A DNA stretch of 64,000 nt from Dehalococcoidia bacterium (GTDB lineage Bacteria > Chloroflexota > Dehalococcoidia > Tepidiformales > Tepidiformaceae): NCBI GenBank assembly GCA_020853755.1, contig JADYYG010000062.1, positions 62,001 to 126,000 of the forward strand, given 5' to 3'. Positions within the stretch are counted from its first letter, which is position 1. Each line of letters starts with the position of its first letter. Shown in pieces: positions 35,088 to 43,590 of this stretch. The notes beneath the pieces are model-generated. The model saw only the letters and a program-made list of their open reading frames with translations, did no database searches and was not told the origin of the DNA. Position numbers and translations under genes: made by a program.

Positions 35088-36110
35088 ATGGAGCCTGCCG
35101 CCGCGCTGAAACGCATCGCCTTCCTGCTCGAGCGCGCGAACGAACCGGAATACCGCGTGAAGGCCTTCCGCGGGGCCGCCGCGGCCATCGCGCCGCTGGG
35201 GCCGGACGAGCTTTCCGGGATGGCTCAGCGCGGCGAGCTGAAGAAACTCAAGGGCGTCGGCGATGTCACCGCCGGGGTCATCACCGAGGCGCTGCGCGGC
35301 GAACTGCCCGCCTACCTCGCGCGGCTGGAGGCCGAAGGCGCGGCATCGTGGCCGCCGGCAGGAGGCAGGGCGCTGCGGGCCGCGCTCAAGGGTGACTGCC
35401 ACGTCCACTCCGACTGGTCCGACGGGGGTTCACCCATCCGGGAGATGGCCGAGGCAGCCCTCGAACTCGGCCACGAGTACATCGTGCTGACCGACCATTC
35501 ACCGCGCCTAACGGTGGCCCGCGGGCTGAGCCCGGAGCGGCTGCGTGAACAGCTTGCAGTGGTCGCCGCGCTCAACGCCGAACTCGCGCCGTTCCGCATC
35601 CTGACCGGCATCGAAGTCGACATCCTCGATGACGGCGCGCTCGACCAGGAGCCAGAGCTGCTGGAACAACTCGACATCGTGGTCGCGAGCGTCCACAGCA
35701 AGCTGCGGATGGAGCGCGAGGCGATGACGCGGCGGATGGTGATGGCGATCGCGAACCCGCACATGGACATCCTCGGGCATTGCACGGGCCGGTACGTGAG
35801 TGGGAAGAACCGGCCGGAGTCCGAATTCGACGCGGAGATCGTCTTCGAGGCGTGCCGCCAGTTCGGCAAGGCGGTCGAGATCAACTCGCGGCCGGAGCGG
35901 CTGGACCCGCCGCGGCGGCTGCTTTCGCTCGCCCTCGAAATGGGCTGCGTATTCACCATCGACAGCGACGCGCATGCGCCGGGGCAACTCGACTGGCAGC
36001 CGTACGGGTGTGAGCGGGCCGACCAGTGCGGCGTCCCGGCGGAACGAGTGATGAACACGCTGGGGCGCGAGGGCCTGCTCGCCTGGGCGAGGGAGCACCC
36101 GGCAACCTGA
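35088..36110 (+). CDS. helix-hairpin-helix plus PHP-domain phosphoesterase (PolX-like without polymerase core)
   Basis: The product is a 340-residue protein. The N-terminal part (about 1-85) is the helix-hairpin-helix DNA-binding region of family X polymerases, including LKKLKGVGDVTAGVI. A full PHP domain follows: GDCHVHSDWSDG, YIVLTDHSPRL, ILTGIEVDIL, VASVHSKLR, DILGHCTGRY, AVEINSRPERLD and IDSDAHAPGQLD, which provide the metal-binding residues. The palm and fingers of PolX are missing. It is likely a DNA-directed phosphoesterase or 3'-5' nuclease. ATG 35088 lies 7 nt after TATGCT; ATG 35073 is an alternative. Confidence 0.88.
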   Translation: MEPAAALKRIAFLLERANEPEYRVKAFRGAAAAIAPLGPDELSGMAQRGELKKLKGVGDVTAGVITEALRGELPAYLARLEAEGAASWPPAGGRALRAALKGDCHVHSDWSDGGSPIREMAEAALELGHEYIVLTDHSPRLTVARGLSPERLREQLAVVAALNAELAPFRILTGIEVDILDDGALDQEPELLEQLDIVVASVHSKLRMEREAMTRRMVMAIANPHMDILGHCTGRYVSGKNRPESEFDAEIVFEACRQFGKAVEINSRPERLDPPRRLLSLALEMGCVFTIDSDAHAPGQLDWQPYGCERADQCGVPAERVMNTLGREGLLAWAREHPAT

Positions 36111-36131
36111 GCCGGTCCACGGACTACGAAC

Positions 36132-37367
36132 TCAGGCGGCGCCTTCTTCCGCCACCACATCTTCGAGGGCAGGGAGCGTGCGGATGGTGCGGCTGAGCGT
36201 TCCGGCGATGGCGGCCGCCATGCAGGCAGCGGTGAACCCGAGCACGGCCGCACGCGGCGAAAGTGCTTCGAGCAGCACGCCAGCAACGAGCGGCCCAAGC
36301 GGCATCGCCATGACCGCGATGTTGCTGGCGGCGCTCGTCACGCGCGCGGTCAGCCGGTCGGGAGTGACGGCGTAGCGGTAGGCGGCGACGGCGGCATCGG
36401 TGTTCGGGAAGCAGAACGCCTGTGCCGCCAGTGCGGCGGCGAGGACCACGGGATTCGGCCAGGCGATGAACGAGAGCACCCCGAATGACGCCCAGAGTTC
36501 GGAGAGGAGGATGACCCGGAGTGAGAACCAGCGGCGCAGTTGGGGCGAGATGAGCGACCCGGCGAGCGTGGTGACGCCCACCAGCGCCACCAACAGCCCG
36601 ATGGCGGTGCTGGAGTAGCCTTCGCGGCGCGCGAGCACGACGACGGCGAACTGGCCGGCGCTGAACGAGAAGTTGCTGACGGCGGTCATGAGGGCGGAGA
36701 TGCGCAGGAAGGGGACGTGCCAGAGGAACTTCAGTCCCTCCTTCAGGTCTTCCCGGACGCTCGTGTGGGAGGCGTCGCGGGCAGCCTGGAACGGCCTCCG
36801 GATGAGCAGCAGCAGGATCGTCGACCCCGCATAGGAGACGGCGTCGGCGACGAAGGGAACGACGCGCGCGAGGCCGTAGAGCGCCCCTCCCAGCGGCGGC
36901 GCGGCCAGGCGCACGGTTGACGCCCTCGCCTGGTCGACGCTGGCAGCGGCGGCGAGTTGCGAACGGGGGACAACGGACCGGAACGCGCCGCTGTACGCCG
37001 CCCCGAACAGGACAGACCCGCAACCGTCGACGAAACCGACGATGAGCAGTTGGGCGGCCGTGACCCGGTCCATCGCGATAGCCGCCACGAGCGAGGCGAG
37101 GGCAAGGCCGCAGACCGCATCGGCCATCACCATCAGGCGGCGGCGTTCGTAGCGGTCGGCAACGACGCCGGCGAGGGTGTTCAACAGCAGGTGTGGCAGG
37201 AACCGGGCAGCCTGGATCAGACCGGCCTGCGCCGGTGAGCCGGTGGCCGCCAGCGCGAGCAACGGGTAGGCGACGCCAGACATGCCCGAACCGGCACGAG
37301 ACAACAGCTGTCCCGCCTGGAGCAGCACGAAGTCCCGGTTGCGGCGAAGCGGCGCTTCTTCAGGCAT
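36132..37367 (-). CDS. MFS transporter
   Basis: This 411-residue membrane protein has twelve helices, the loop motif GVVADRYERRRLMVMAD after helix 2, and an N terminus (RNRDFVLLQAGQLLSRAGSGM) typical of EntS-like exporters. It is related in type to the MFS protein at 24.6-25.8 kb. Its substrate is unknown. A TACCAT hexamer lies 8 nt before the ATG. It is followed on the same strand by no close gene and converges on the HhH-PHP gene. Confidence 0.9.
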   Translation of the reverse strand: MPEEAPLRRNRDFVLLQAGQLLSRAGSGMSGVAYPLLALAATGSPAQAGLIQAARFLPHLLLNTLAGVVADRYERRRLMVMADAVCGLALASLVAAIAMDRVTAAQLLIVGFVDGCGSVLFGAAYSGAFRSVVPRSQLAAAASVDQARASTVRLAAPPLGGALYGLARVVPFVADAVSYAGSTILLLLIRRPFQAARDASHTSVREDLKEGLKFLWHVPFLRISALMTAVSNFSFSAGQFAVVVLARREGYSSTAIGLLVALVGVTTLAGSLISPQLRRWFSLRVILLSELWASFGVLSFIAWPNPVVLAAALAAQAFCFPNTDAAVAAYRYAVTPDRLTARVTSAASNIAVMAMPLGPLVAGVLLEALSPRAAVLGFTAACMAAAIAGTLSRTIRTLPALEDVVAEEGAA

Positions 37368-37420
37368 GGCGCGTCATGGTAATCGAACACCCGCGAGCGG
37401 GGATGCGCGCCCGTTGAGGG

Positions 37421-39217
37421 TCAGGCGCTGCGGGCGGCGCGGCCGCTCGTCCACTGCCGGTAGAGCGCGCTGTAGTAGCCGCCGCGAGCGAGGAGTTCGC
37501 GGTGGTTGCCGTCTTCGACGATGGCGCCGTCATCCACGACGAGGACGCGGTCGGCATGTTCGGCCGTACTCAGGCGGTGGGCGATGACCACGCTGGTGCG
37601 GCCCTTCAGCAGCTTACGGAGCGCTTCCTCAACCTGTTCCTCGGTGGCCGGGTCGAGGGAGCTGGTCGCTTCGTCGAGGATGAGCACGGGTGGGTCAGCG
37701 AGGAACGCCCGGGCGATGGACACCAGTTGTTTTTCGCCCGCCGAGAGGCGTGAGCCGCGGAAGCTCACCATGGTTTCGTAGCCGTGCGGGAGCGATTCGA
37801 CGAAGCCGTCGATGCCGAGCGTGCGGCAGGCTCCTTCGACGGCTTCCGGACTGGCATCGGGCCGCCCGAAGAGGATGTTCTCGCGGATGGTGCCGGTGAA
37901 GAGGAAGCCTTCCTGCGGGACCATCGTCACACTCCGGCGCAGGTCGCTGTTGGCGAGGGTGCGGAGGTCGTACCCGTCGATGGTCACCCGGCCCTGCACG
38001 GGGTCATAGAAGCGGGTCATCAGCTTCGCGAGCGTGGACTTTCCGGCGCCCGTCGGGCCAACGAGGACGATGTGCTGGCCGGGTTCGATGGTCGTGGTGA
38101 TGTTTCGCAGCACGGGCCGTTCGGGGTTGTAGCCGAAGGTCACATCGTCGAGGGCGATGCGCCCGGCCAGGGGAGCAGCGAGAGCCACCGGTGCCACGGC
38201 CTCGGGGACGTCCGGTTCGACGGCGAGGATGCCGAAGATCTTGTTCAGCGCGGCACCGGCACTCTGTACCATGTCGAAGACCTGCGACAGGTTCTGGATC
38301 GGCTGGAAGATGAATTCGAGATAGAAAACGAAGGCCGTCACCGTGCCGATGGTGACCGCATCCCCGGCGACGAGGCGGCCGCCGAAGTAGAGGATGATGC
38401 CGATGCCGACGGCGCTCAGCCATTCGACGAACGGGAAGAACAGGGCCGAGATGCGGACGGTGTTCACGTTCGCCCAGAAGTTCTTCTCGTTGATGGCGCC
38501 GAAGCGCTCCATGTTGCGCTGTTCGCGGGCGAAAGCCTGGACGACGCGCAGCCCGGAAAAGCTCTCCTGCATGTGGATCATCACGTCGGCGATGCGCTCC
38601 CGGACCGAGCCGTAGGCGCGTTCCGAGTACACCCGGAAAATGACTGTGGCAATGACGAGCGGCGGCAGGATGATGGCGGTCGCCAGCGAAAGCTGCCAGC
38701 TCAGCACGAACAGGATGATGGTGGCCCCGGCCAGCGTCAGGGTGGATTGCACCACCATGAGGAAGCCGTTGTTGAGGACGTCGTTCACCGTGGCGACGTC
38801 CGAGGTCATGCGGGCAACGAGCCGCCCGGCGTTTTCGCGCCCGAAGAAAGCGAGCGACATGCGCTGGTAGTGGCTGAAGAGGCGGATGCGCAGTTCGCGC
38901 AGGAAGTCCTGGCCGATACGGTTGACCAGGAAGGTGCTGAGCCCCTGAAACACGTAGACGAGGAGGAGAAGGGCAAAGAAGACGCCGCCCGCCCAGGCGA
39001 GCTTTTCGCCGCTGCCGCCATCGCCGCCGGTGCCGACGCCTTCGTCGAGGGCGTACTGGATGACGAGCGGGCGGGCGAGGCTCGCGAAGGTGTAGATCAC
39101 GATGGCGGCCGTCGCGATGGCGATTGCGGGCCAGCGGGGAGCGAGCATACGCATCGCGCCGGCGAGGCCGTTGGCTCGCGGGGCGCGGTCCGGCAGACCG
39201 GTCACTTCGGCGTTCAC
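37421..39217 (-). CDS. ABC exporter half-transporter (consensus Walker B subunit)
   Basis: This 598-residue protein has six N-terminal membrane helices fused to a nucleotide-binding domain. The ATPase has Walker A VGPTGAGKSTLAKL, Walker B with catalytic Glu in VLILDEATSSLDPAT, and an altered signature LSAGEKQLVSIARAF. The start overlaps the stop of the partner gene by 4 nt. The partner has Asp instead of the catalytic Glu, so the pair fits the asymmetric heterodimeric exporters (BmrCD or TM287/288 type) with one consensus and one degenerate ATP site. The substrate is unknown; lipids or drugs are usual. Confidence 0.93.
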   Translation of the reverse strand: MNAEVTGLPDRAPRANGLAGAMRMLAPRWPAIAIATAAIVIYTFASLARPLVIQYALDEGVGTGGDGGSGEKLAWAGGVFFALLLLVYVFQGLSTFLVNRIGQDFLRELRIRLFSHYQRMSLAFFGRENAGRLVARMTSDVATVNDVLNNGFLMVVQSTLTLAGATIILFVLSWQLSLATAIILPPLVIATVIFRVYSERAYGSVRERIADVMIHMQESFSGLRVVQAFAREQRNMERFGAINEKNFWANVNTVRISALFFPFVEWLSAVGIGIILYFGGRLVAGDAVTIGTVTAFVFYLEFIFQPIQNLSQVFDMVQSAGAALNKIFGILAVEPDVPEAVAPVALAAPLAGRIALDDVTFGYNPERPVLRNITTTIEPGQHIVLVGPTGAGKSTLAKLMTRFYDPVQGRVTIDGYDLRTLANSDLRRSVTMVPQEGFLFTGTIRENILFGRPDASPEAVEGACRTLGIDGFVESLPHGYETMVSFRGSRLSAGEKQLVSIARAFLADPPVLILDEATSSLDPATEEQVEEALRKLLKGRTSVVIAHRLSTAEHADRVLVVDDGAIVEDGNHRELLARGGYYSALYRQWTSGRAARSA

Positions 39218-40962
39218 GAGGCCACCGCCTCGAGCTGGCCCAGCACCTCGCGGTAACGGTGCGAACTGCGGATCAGGTCGGCGTGCGGACCCACTGCGGC
39301 GACCTTGCCATCGTCGACGAGGACAACCTGGTCGGCGAGGGAGATGGTCGAGAGGCGGTGGGAGATGATGAGCGTGGTGCGGCCCTGCATCACTTCGCGC
39401 AGTGCCGTGCGGATCTCCTCTTCCATACGGGCGTCAACGCTCGATGTCGCGTCGTCGAGGATGAGGATGCGCGGCTCCATGAGGATGGCCCGGGCAATGG
39501 CGATGCGCTGGCGCTGCCCGCCGGAAAGGGAGAACCCTTGCTCGCCGACGATGGTGTCGTAGCCTTCGGCGAGGTTCTTGATGAAATCATGTGCGTGGGC
39601 GAGCCGGGCGGCGCGCTCGATCTGCTCGTCGCTGGCATCCATTCGGCCGTAGGCGATGTTGTTCCGGATGGTGTCGGAGAAGAGGAAGGTCTCTTCGAAG
39701 ACGATGCCGATGTTGCGGCGCAGATCCTTCAAGCGGAGTTCGCGCACGTCCGTGCCGTCGATCTTCACGGCGCCGGATTCGGGTTCGTAAAAGCGCGGGA
39801 GCAGGCGCGCGACAGTCGACTTGCCGCTGCCGGTGGCGCCGACAAGGGCGATGGACGTGCCGGCCGGGACGTCGAGGGTGAACTCATCCAGCACCGGCCG
39901 GTTTTCCTGGTAGGCGAAGGTCACATTGTTGAAGGCGATTTCACCGCCGCCGGCTGGGAGCCGCCGGGCGTGAGGCGCCTCGGTGATCGTTGGCTCCTCC
40001 TTGAGCACGTTCCAGACACGCGCGCCGGAAACGAGGGCGCGCTGGCCACTCGCGATCATTTCGCCGAGGCTCTGGACCGGCCAGACGAGCATGTTGAGGA
40101 ACTGCAGCGACGAGACCAACTGGCCGGTCGTCATGTGGCCGTTGAGCGCCAGCCAGCCGCCATAGCCGAGGATGACCAGCTGGCCGATCCCCGGCAGGAA
40201 GTAGAACAGCGGGCCGTAGACCGTGCGCAGCCGGACCACTTCCATCGAGTCGCGGTGGACGTCACCGGCAACCTTTTCCATGCGGCCGATCTCGTGCTTC
40301 TCACGGCCGAAGGCGCGCACCAACCGGGCGCCGGCGATGCTCTCTTCGACCACGCTGGTGAGGCTGGCGAGGCCAACCTGCACGCGTTCGGTGCCCGGTT
40401 CGAGCTGGCTGAAGAACCGCACGCTGAGCCACGTCACCACCGGGTAGACCGCCATCGCCAGGAAGGCGAGCGTGACGTTCACGCGGAGGAGGAGGAAGAA
40501 CGAGCCGGTCGCCATCAAGAGGTAGGCGGAGTTAATCGGGATGTTGACGAGGAAGCCCTGGATCTCGTGGAGGTCGACACTTCCGCGGGCCATCAGTTGG
40601 CCGGTCGCCGTCCGGTCGTGGTAGTCAAACGAGAGGCGGTTGACGCGGTCGTAGAGCTCCATGCGAAGGTCGGCTTCGATGCGGTAGCTCGTGCGCAGAG
40701 CCCAGTAGCGGCGGGTGCCCGCGAAGACCGCCTGGAATGCGACGACCACGACGAGAAGGGCCACCAGCCGCACGAGCAGTCCGTGGTTCTCGTGGACGAT
40801 CGCACGGTCGATGGTGAGGCCGGTGATGACCGGGACAACGAGACGCAGCAGTCCCCAACTGAGGCCCGCGGAAAAGGCGACGAACAGCGATAACCAGCGA
40901 ACCCGCAACTGGCGCAGGATCAGGTCCCTGCCAGCGCGCAGGTCTAAGTGCTCTTCCGGCAA
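39214..40962 (-). CDS. ABC exporter half-transporter (degenerate Walker B subunit)
   Basis: This 582-residue transmembrane-ATPase fusion has six helices, then Walker A VGATGSGKSTVARLL, signature [15 protein letters not shown] and Walker B LILDDATSSVDA. Asp replaces the catalytic Glu there, a mark of the degenerate half of heterodimeric exporters. The start is TTG 40962, supported by AGGAGGG about 10 nt upstream. A TACCAT hexamer near 41036 may be the operon's promoter. It is the first gene of the two-gene operon. Confidence 0.93.
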   Translation of the reverse strand: MPEEHLDLRAGRDLILRQLRVRWLSLFVAFSAGLSWGLLRLVVPVITGLTIDRAIVHENHGLLVRLVALLVVVVAFQAVFAGTRRYWALRTSYRIEADLRMELYDRVNRLSFDYHDRTATGQLMARGSVDLHEIQGFLVNIPINSAYLLMATGSFFLLLRVNVTLAFLAMAVYPVVTWLSVRFFSQLEPGTERVQVGLASLTSVVEESIAGARLVRAFGREKHEIGRMEKVAGDVHRDSMEVVRLRTVYGPLFYFLPGIGQLVILGYGGWLALNGHMTTGQLVSSLQFLNMLVWPVQSLGEMIASGQRALVSGARVWNVLKEEPTITEAPHARRLPAGGGEIAFNNVTFAYQENRPVLDEFTLDVPAGTSIALVGATGSGKSTVARLLPRFYEPESGAVKIDGTDVRELRLKDLRRNIGIVFEETFLFSDTIRNNIAYGRMDASDEQIERAARLAHAHDFIKNLAEGYDTIVGEQGFSLSGGQRQRIAIARAILMEPRILILDDATSSVDARMEEEIRTALREVMQGRTTLIISHRLSTISLADQVVLVDDGKVAAVGPHADLIRSSHRYREVLGQLEAVAS

Positions 40963-41081
40963 AAGAGGCCCTCCTGGAAGGCAGGCGGGACGAAGAGGAC
41001 GGACAGCGCCCCCTGAAGCGCAGTCCGCAGAAATGGTAACGCCGAATTCGCCCTCGGGTTAACGGCGAGCTTGACCGGCCC

Positions 41082-42452
41082 TTAGTGGCGGGCCACGTCG
41101 CGGAGGGTGCGGTGCCCGGCCCAGCCGCGCAGCGGCATCTTCGTCACGGCCACCCGCTGGGAGAGGAAGATGCCGGAGTGGCCGCTGACCAGGTAGGCGA
41201 CAAAGCAGGCCACGGCAAAGTACGGAGCGTTCGCGGCGCCGAACAGTTCGAGACCCATGATGGTGCAGGTGAGGGGCGTATTGGCGGCGCCGGCCAGCAC
41301 GGAGACGAACCCCAGGCCCGCGAATAGATCCACAGGCGCCTGCAGGAGCGCAGCGAGGCGGTTCCCGAGCGTTGCGCCGACAAAGAACATCGGGGTCACT
41401 TCGCCGCCTTTGAACCCGGCGCCGATGCAAAGCGAAGTGAACATGATCTTCCACCACCACGAGAGGTCACCCGAACCCCCGGGCAGGAAGGCCGTCGCCA
41501 CCGTGACGTCTCCAGAATGGGGCGAACTCACACCAAGGCCGAGGTACTCTCGCGTGCCGAGAGCGAACACCGCACCTATGACGATGAGGCCAGCCACGAC
41601 CGGGCGCAGGAGCGGCCACCGGACATAGCGGTGGAAGGCCCTCCCGAAGCCGTGGGAGAACTCGGCGAAGAGCACCGCCGCGATTCCGAAAGCGGCGCCC
41701 GCAAGCGTGACCTTCGCCATCAGCCAGGCATCGAACGGCAACCGTCCATCCGGCGGGACGACCGCCACCGCGTACGAGGTCACATGGATGCCCCAGGCGG
41801 CCGTTGTGAAATCGGCGGCCAGCGAGGCGTAGAGCACCGGGATCAGCGCGCGGTACTCCATCCGGCCGATGGTGAGGACCTCCATGGCGAAGACAGCCCC
41901 GGCGATCGGCGTGCCGAAGATAGCCCCGAAGCCAGCGGCGACGCCGGCCATCAACAGGGTGGCGAGGTCATCGCTGTCGAGGCGGAACAGGCGGTTGAAG
42001 GCACTCGCGATGCTTCCGCCCATCTGGACGGCCGAACCCTCGCGGCCGACCGACGCGCCGACCAGGTGCGAACTGACCGCGCCGATGAAGATGAGCGGCG
42101 TCATGCGCGCCGGGACACCGTCCACCGGTTCATGGATCTCATCGACGATGAGGTTGCTGCCGCCTTCGGAGCGCTGTCCAAAGCGGCGGTACATGATGGC
42201 GATGACCAGGCCGCTCACCGGCAGGAGGTAGAGCAGCCATGGGTGGTCGAACCGTGCATTGGTCACTTCGTCGAGCGCCCAGAGGAAGAGCGCACAGGCG
42301 GAACCGATGGCGGCCGCCACCGGGGTCAGCAGCAGCACCCAGCGGACGACGTAGCGGGCCACCTCCCACTGTTCGGAGGGCCGGAAACGGAAGTGCTCGC
42401 CGGCTTCGGCGGCAGCGATGCGGACGGTCTTGCGAAGGTCTGGAGCAGTCAT
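41082..42452 (-). CDS. CLC-type anion transporter, fluoride-exporter (CLC-F) subgroup
   Basis: This 456-residue membrane protein has the CLC fold. Instead of the chloride-type GSGIP motif it has GGSNLIVDEIHEP (residues about 97-109), which fits the fluoride-specific CLC-F group. The gating Glu is E138 in GREGSAVQMGG, and the later loop reads GAGFKGGEVTPMFFVGA. CLC-F proteins are F-/H+ antiporters that protect against fluoride. The gene lies directly behind a fluoride riboswitch, which strongly supports this substrate. The ATG at 42452 has AGGAG 10 nt upstream in the riboswitch's expression platform. Confidence 0.93.
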   Translation of the reverse strand: MTAPDLRKTVRIAAAEAGEHFRFRPSEQWEVARYVVRWVLLLTPVAAAIGSACALFLWALDEVTNARFDHPWLLYLLPVSGLVIAIMYRRFGQRSEGGSNLIVDEIHEPVDGVPARMTPLIFIGAVSSHLVGASVGREGSAVQMGGSIASAFNRLFRLDSDDLATLLMAGVAAGFGAIFGTPIAGAVFAMEVLTIGRMEYRALIPVLYASLAADFTTAAWGIHVTSYAVAVVPPDGRLPFDAWLMAKVTLAGAAFGIAAVLFAEFSHGFGRAFHRYVRWPLLRPVVAGLIVIGAVFALGTREYLGLGVSSPHSGDVTVATAFLPGGSGDLSWWWKIMFTSLCIGAGFKGGEVTPMFFVGATLGNRLAALLQAPVDLFAGLGFVSVLAGAANTPLTCTIMGLELFGAANAPYFAVACFVAYLVSGHSGIFLSQRVAVTKMPLRGWAGHRTLRDVARH

Positions 42453-42459
42453 GGGCGCG

Positions 42460-42541
42460 GACTCCTACGAAATCGTAGGAGTCATCAGCCTCCCGCGCTT
42501 CTGGTGGCGGGGGCGGTTCTGCGGCAGGACTCCATCGCCGT
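42460..42541 (-). promoter_or_regulatory. fluoride riboswitch (crcB motif) controlling the CLC-F gene
   Basis: On the minus strand the leader begins GGCGATGGAGTCC (from 42539) with a closing GCC. It then has a GC-rich hairpin and the hallmark GCTGATGACTCCTAC. This matches the crcB-motif consensus. Immediately after, GACTCCTACG and CGTAGGAGTC (42474-42483 and 42460-42469) form a 10-bp stem with a 4-nt loop. That stem encloses the AGGAG ribosome site of the downstream gene. The 5' GGAGTC can pair with the same GACTCC, so fluoride binding likely frees the Shine-Dalgarno and turns translation on. Confidence 0.9.
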
Positions 42542-42583
42542 AAAGACCACAATACGCCTGGCCAGGCCAATGGACGACGGGAT

Positions 42584-42847
42584 TCAGCGCTGCGCGGCTG
42601 CGGGAACCGTCTTGAAGAAGTCGGCGTTGATCTGCTCGTACTCCTCCTGGCCCTCAGGAAGCTCCCAGCTGGAGTAGATCGCATCGACCGGGCAGACGTG
42701 GCGGCAGGCGTTGCAGTCGATGCACCGGTCCGGGTCGATGTAGTACATCCGGTGGTCCGGGGTGGTCTTGATGCAGTCCACCGGGCAGGCGTCCACGCAG
42801 GACCCGTCCTTCACGTCGATGCAGGGTTCGGTGATCACGTACGGCAT
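42584..42847 (-). CDS. fdxA: 7Fe (3Fe-4S/4Fe-4S) ferredoxin, FdxA-like
   Basis: The product is an 87-residue electron carrier. Cys pattern C9-x7-C17-x3-C21-P-x3-C25 is followed by C42-x2-C45-x2-C48-x3-C52-P. This is the arrangement of 7Fe ferredoxins: C9, C17 and C52 hold a 3Fe cluster, and C21, C42, C45 and C48 a 4Fe cluster. The C-terminal extension (WELPEGQEEYEQINADFF) is also typical. The ATG at 42847 lies seven nt after TAGACT. It is divergent from the metallo-hydrolase gene. Confidence 0.93.
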   Translation of the reverse strand: MPYVITEPCIDVKDGSCVDACPVDCIKTTPDHRMYYIDPDRCIDCNACRHVCPVDAIYSSWELPEGQEEYEQINADFFKTVPAAAQR

Positions 42848-42854
42848 AGGATTC

Positions 42855-42860
42855 AGTCTA
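42855..42860 (-). promoter_or_regulatory. -10 hexamer (ferredoxin gene)
   Basis: TAGACT, seven bases, then ATG 42847. The same hexamer and spacing precede the alpha/beta-hydrolase gene at 45756. Confidence 0.5.
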
Positions 42861-42945
42861 CGCCCGGGCGAGGCGTCCGTGGGGGCCGCCGCGAGGGCGC
42901 GCCCCTGCGCTACCATTGCCGCACTACCGCCCAGGAGCACTGACC

Positions 42946-43590
42946 ATGGAGACCATCCGCGACGGCGACCTCGAGATCGTGATGGCCGGGCCCACCGGCT
43001 ACGGCAACAACGTCTTCGTGGTCATCGACCGTTCGACGAACGAAGCCGCCTTCGTCGATGCCCCGGGCGACCCTGAGGCGAACATCGCCGCAGCCGAGGC
43101 CGCCGGCGTCAAGCCGGGCGCCATCTTCCTGACTCACGGCCATTTCGACCACACACCATCGGTCGATGCATTGAAGGCCAGGTACGGCGCGAAGCTGTTC
43201 GCCGATGGCGGCGAGCCTGGCCTGAAGGACGGCCAACTCGACCGTGCGGTCAGCCACGGCGACACGCTGAAGCTGGGCAGCCTCGACGTCCGGGTGCTGA
43301 GCGTGCCCGGGCACACGCCGGGCAGCGCGACCTACGTCATCGGCAAGCACGCCTTCGTAGGCGACACGCTCTTCCCCGGCGGACCGGGCCGTTCGAAGGA
43401 CAACGCCGCCCTCCAACAGGAGATCGCCTCGATCACGCGCGAGCTCTACGCGCTGCCGGACGACACGACGATCTGGCCGGGGCATGGCGCGATTTCGACC
43501 ATCGGCGCGAGCAAGCAGGAGTACGCCGTCTTCGCCGGGAAGGAGCACGCGCCTGACCTCTGCGGCGACGTGAACTGGCTCGAAAGCTAG
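42946..43590 (+). CDS. metallo-beta-lactamase-fold hydrolase (glyoxalase II-like)
   Basis: The product is a 214-residue MBL-fold enzyme. Metal ligands are visible in FLTHGHFDHTPSV (HxHxDH), SVPGHTPGSA, FVGDTLFPGGPGR and IWPGHG. This closely follows the glyoxalase II-like hydrolase pattern. ATG 42946 has CAGGAGC upstream, and TACCAT about 40 nt before it looks like the -10, so this message has a conventional leader. It overlaps pdxA by 4 nt at the 3' end in convergent orientation. Confidence 0.92.
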   Translation: METIRDGDLEIVMAGPTGYGNNVFVVIDRSTNEAAFVDAPGDPEANIAAAEAAGVKPGAIFLTHGHFDHTPSVDALKARYGAKLFADGGEPGLKDGQLDRAVSHGDTLKLGSLDVRVLSVPGHTPGSATYVIGKHAFVGDTLFPGGPGRSKDNAALQQEIASITRELYALPDDTTIWPGHGAISTIGASKQEYAVFAGKEHAPDLCGDVNWLES

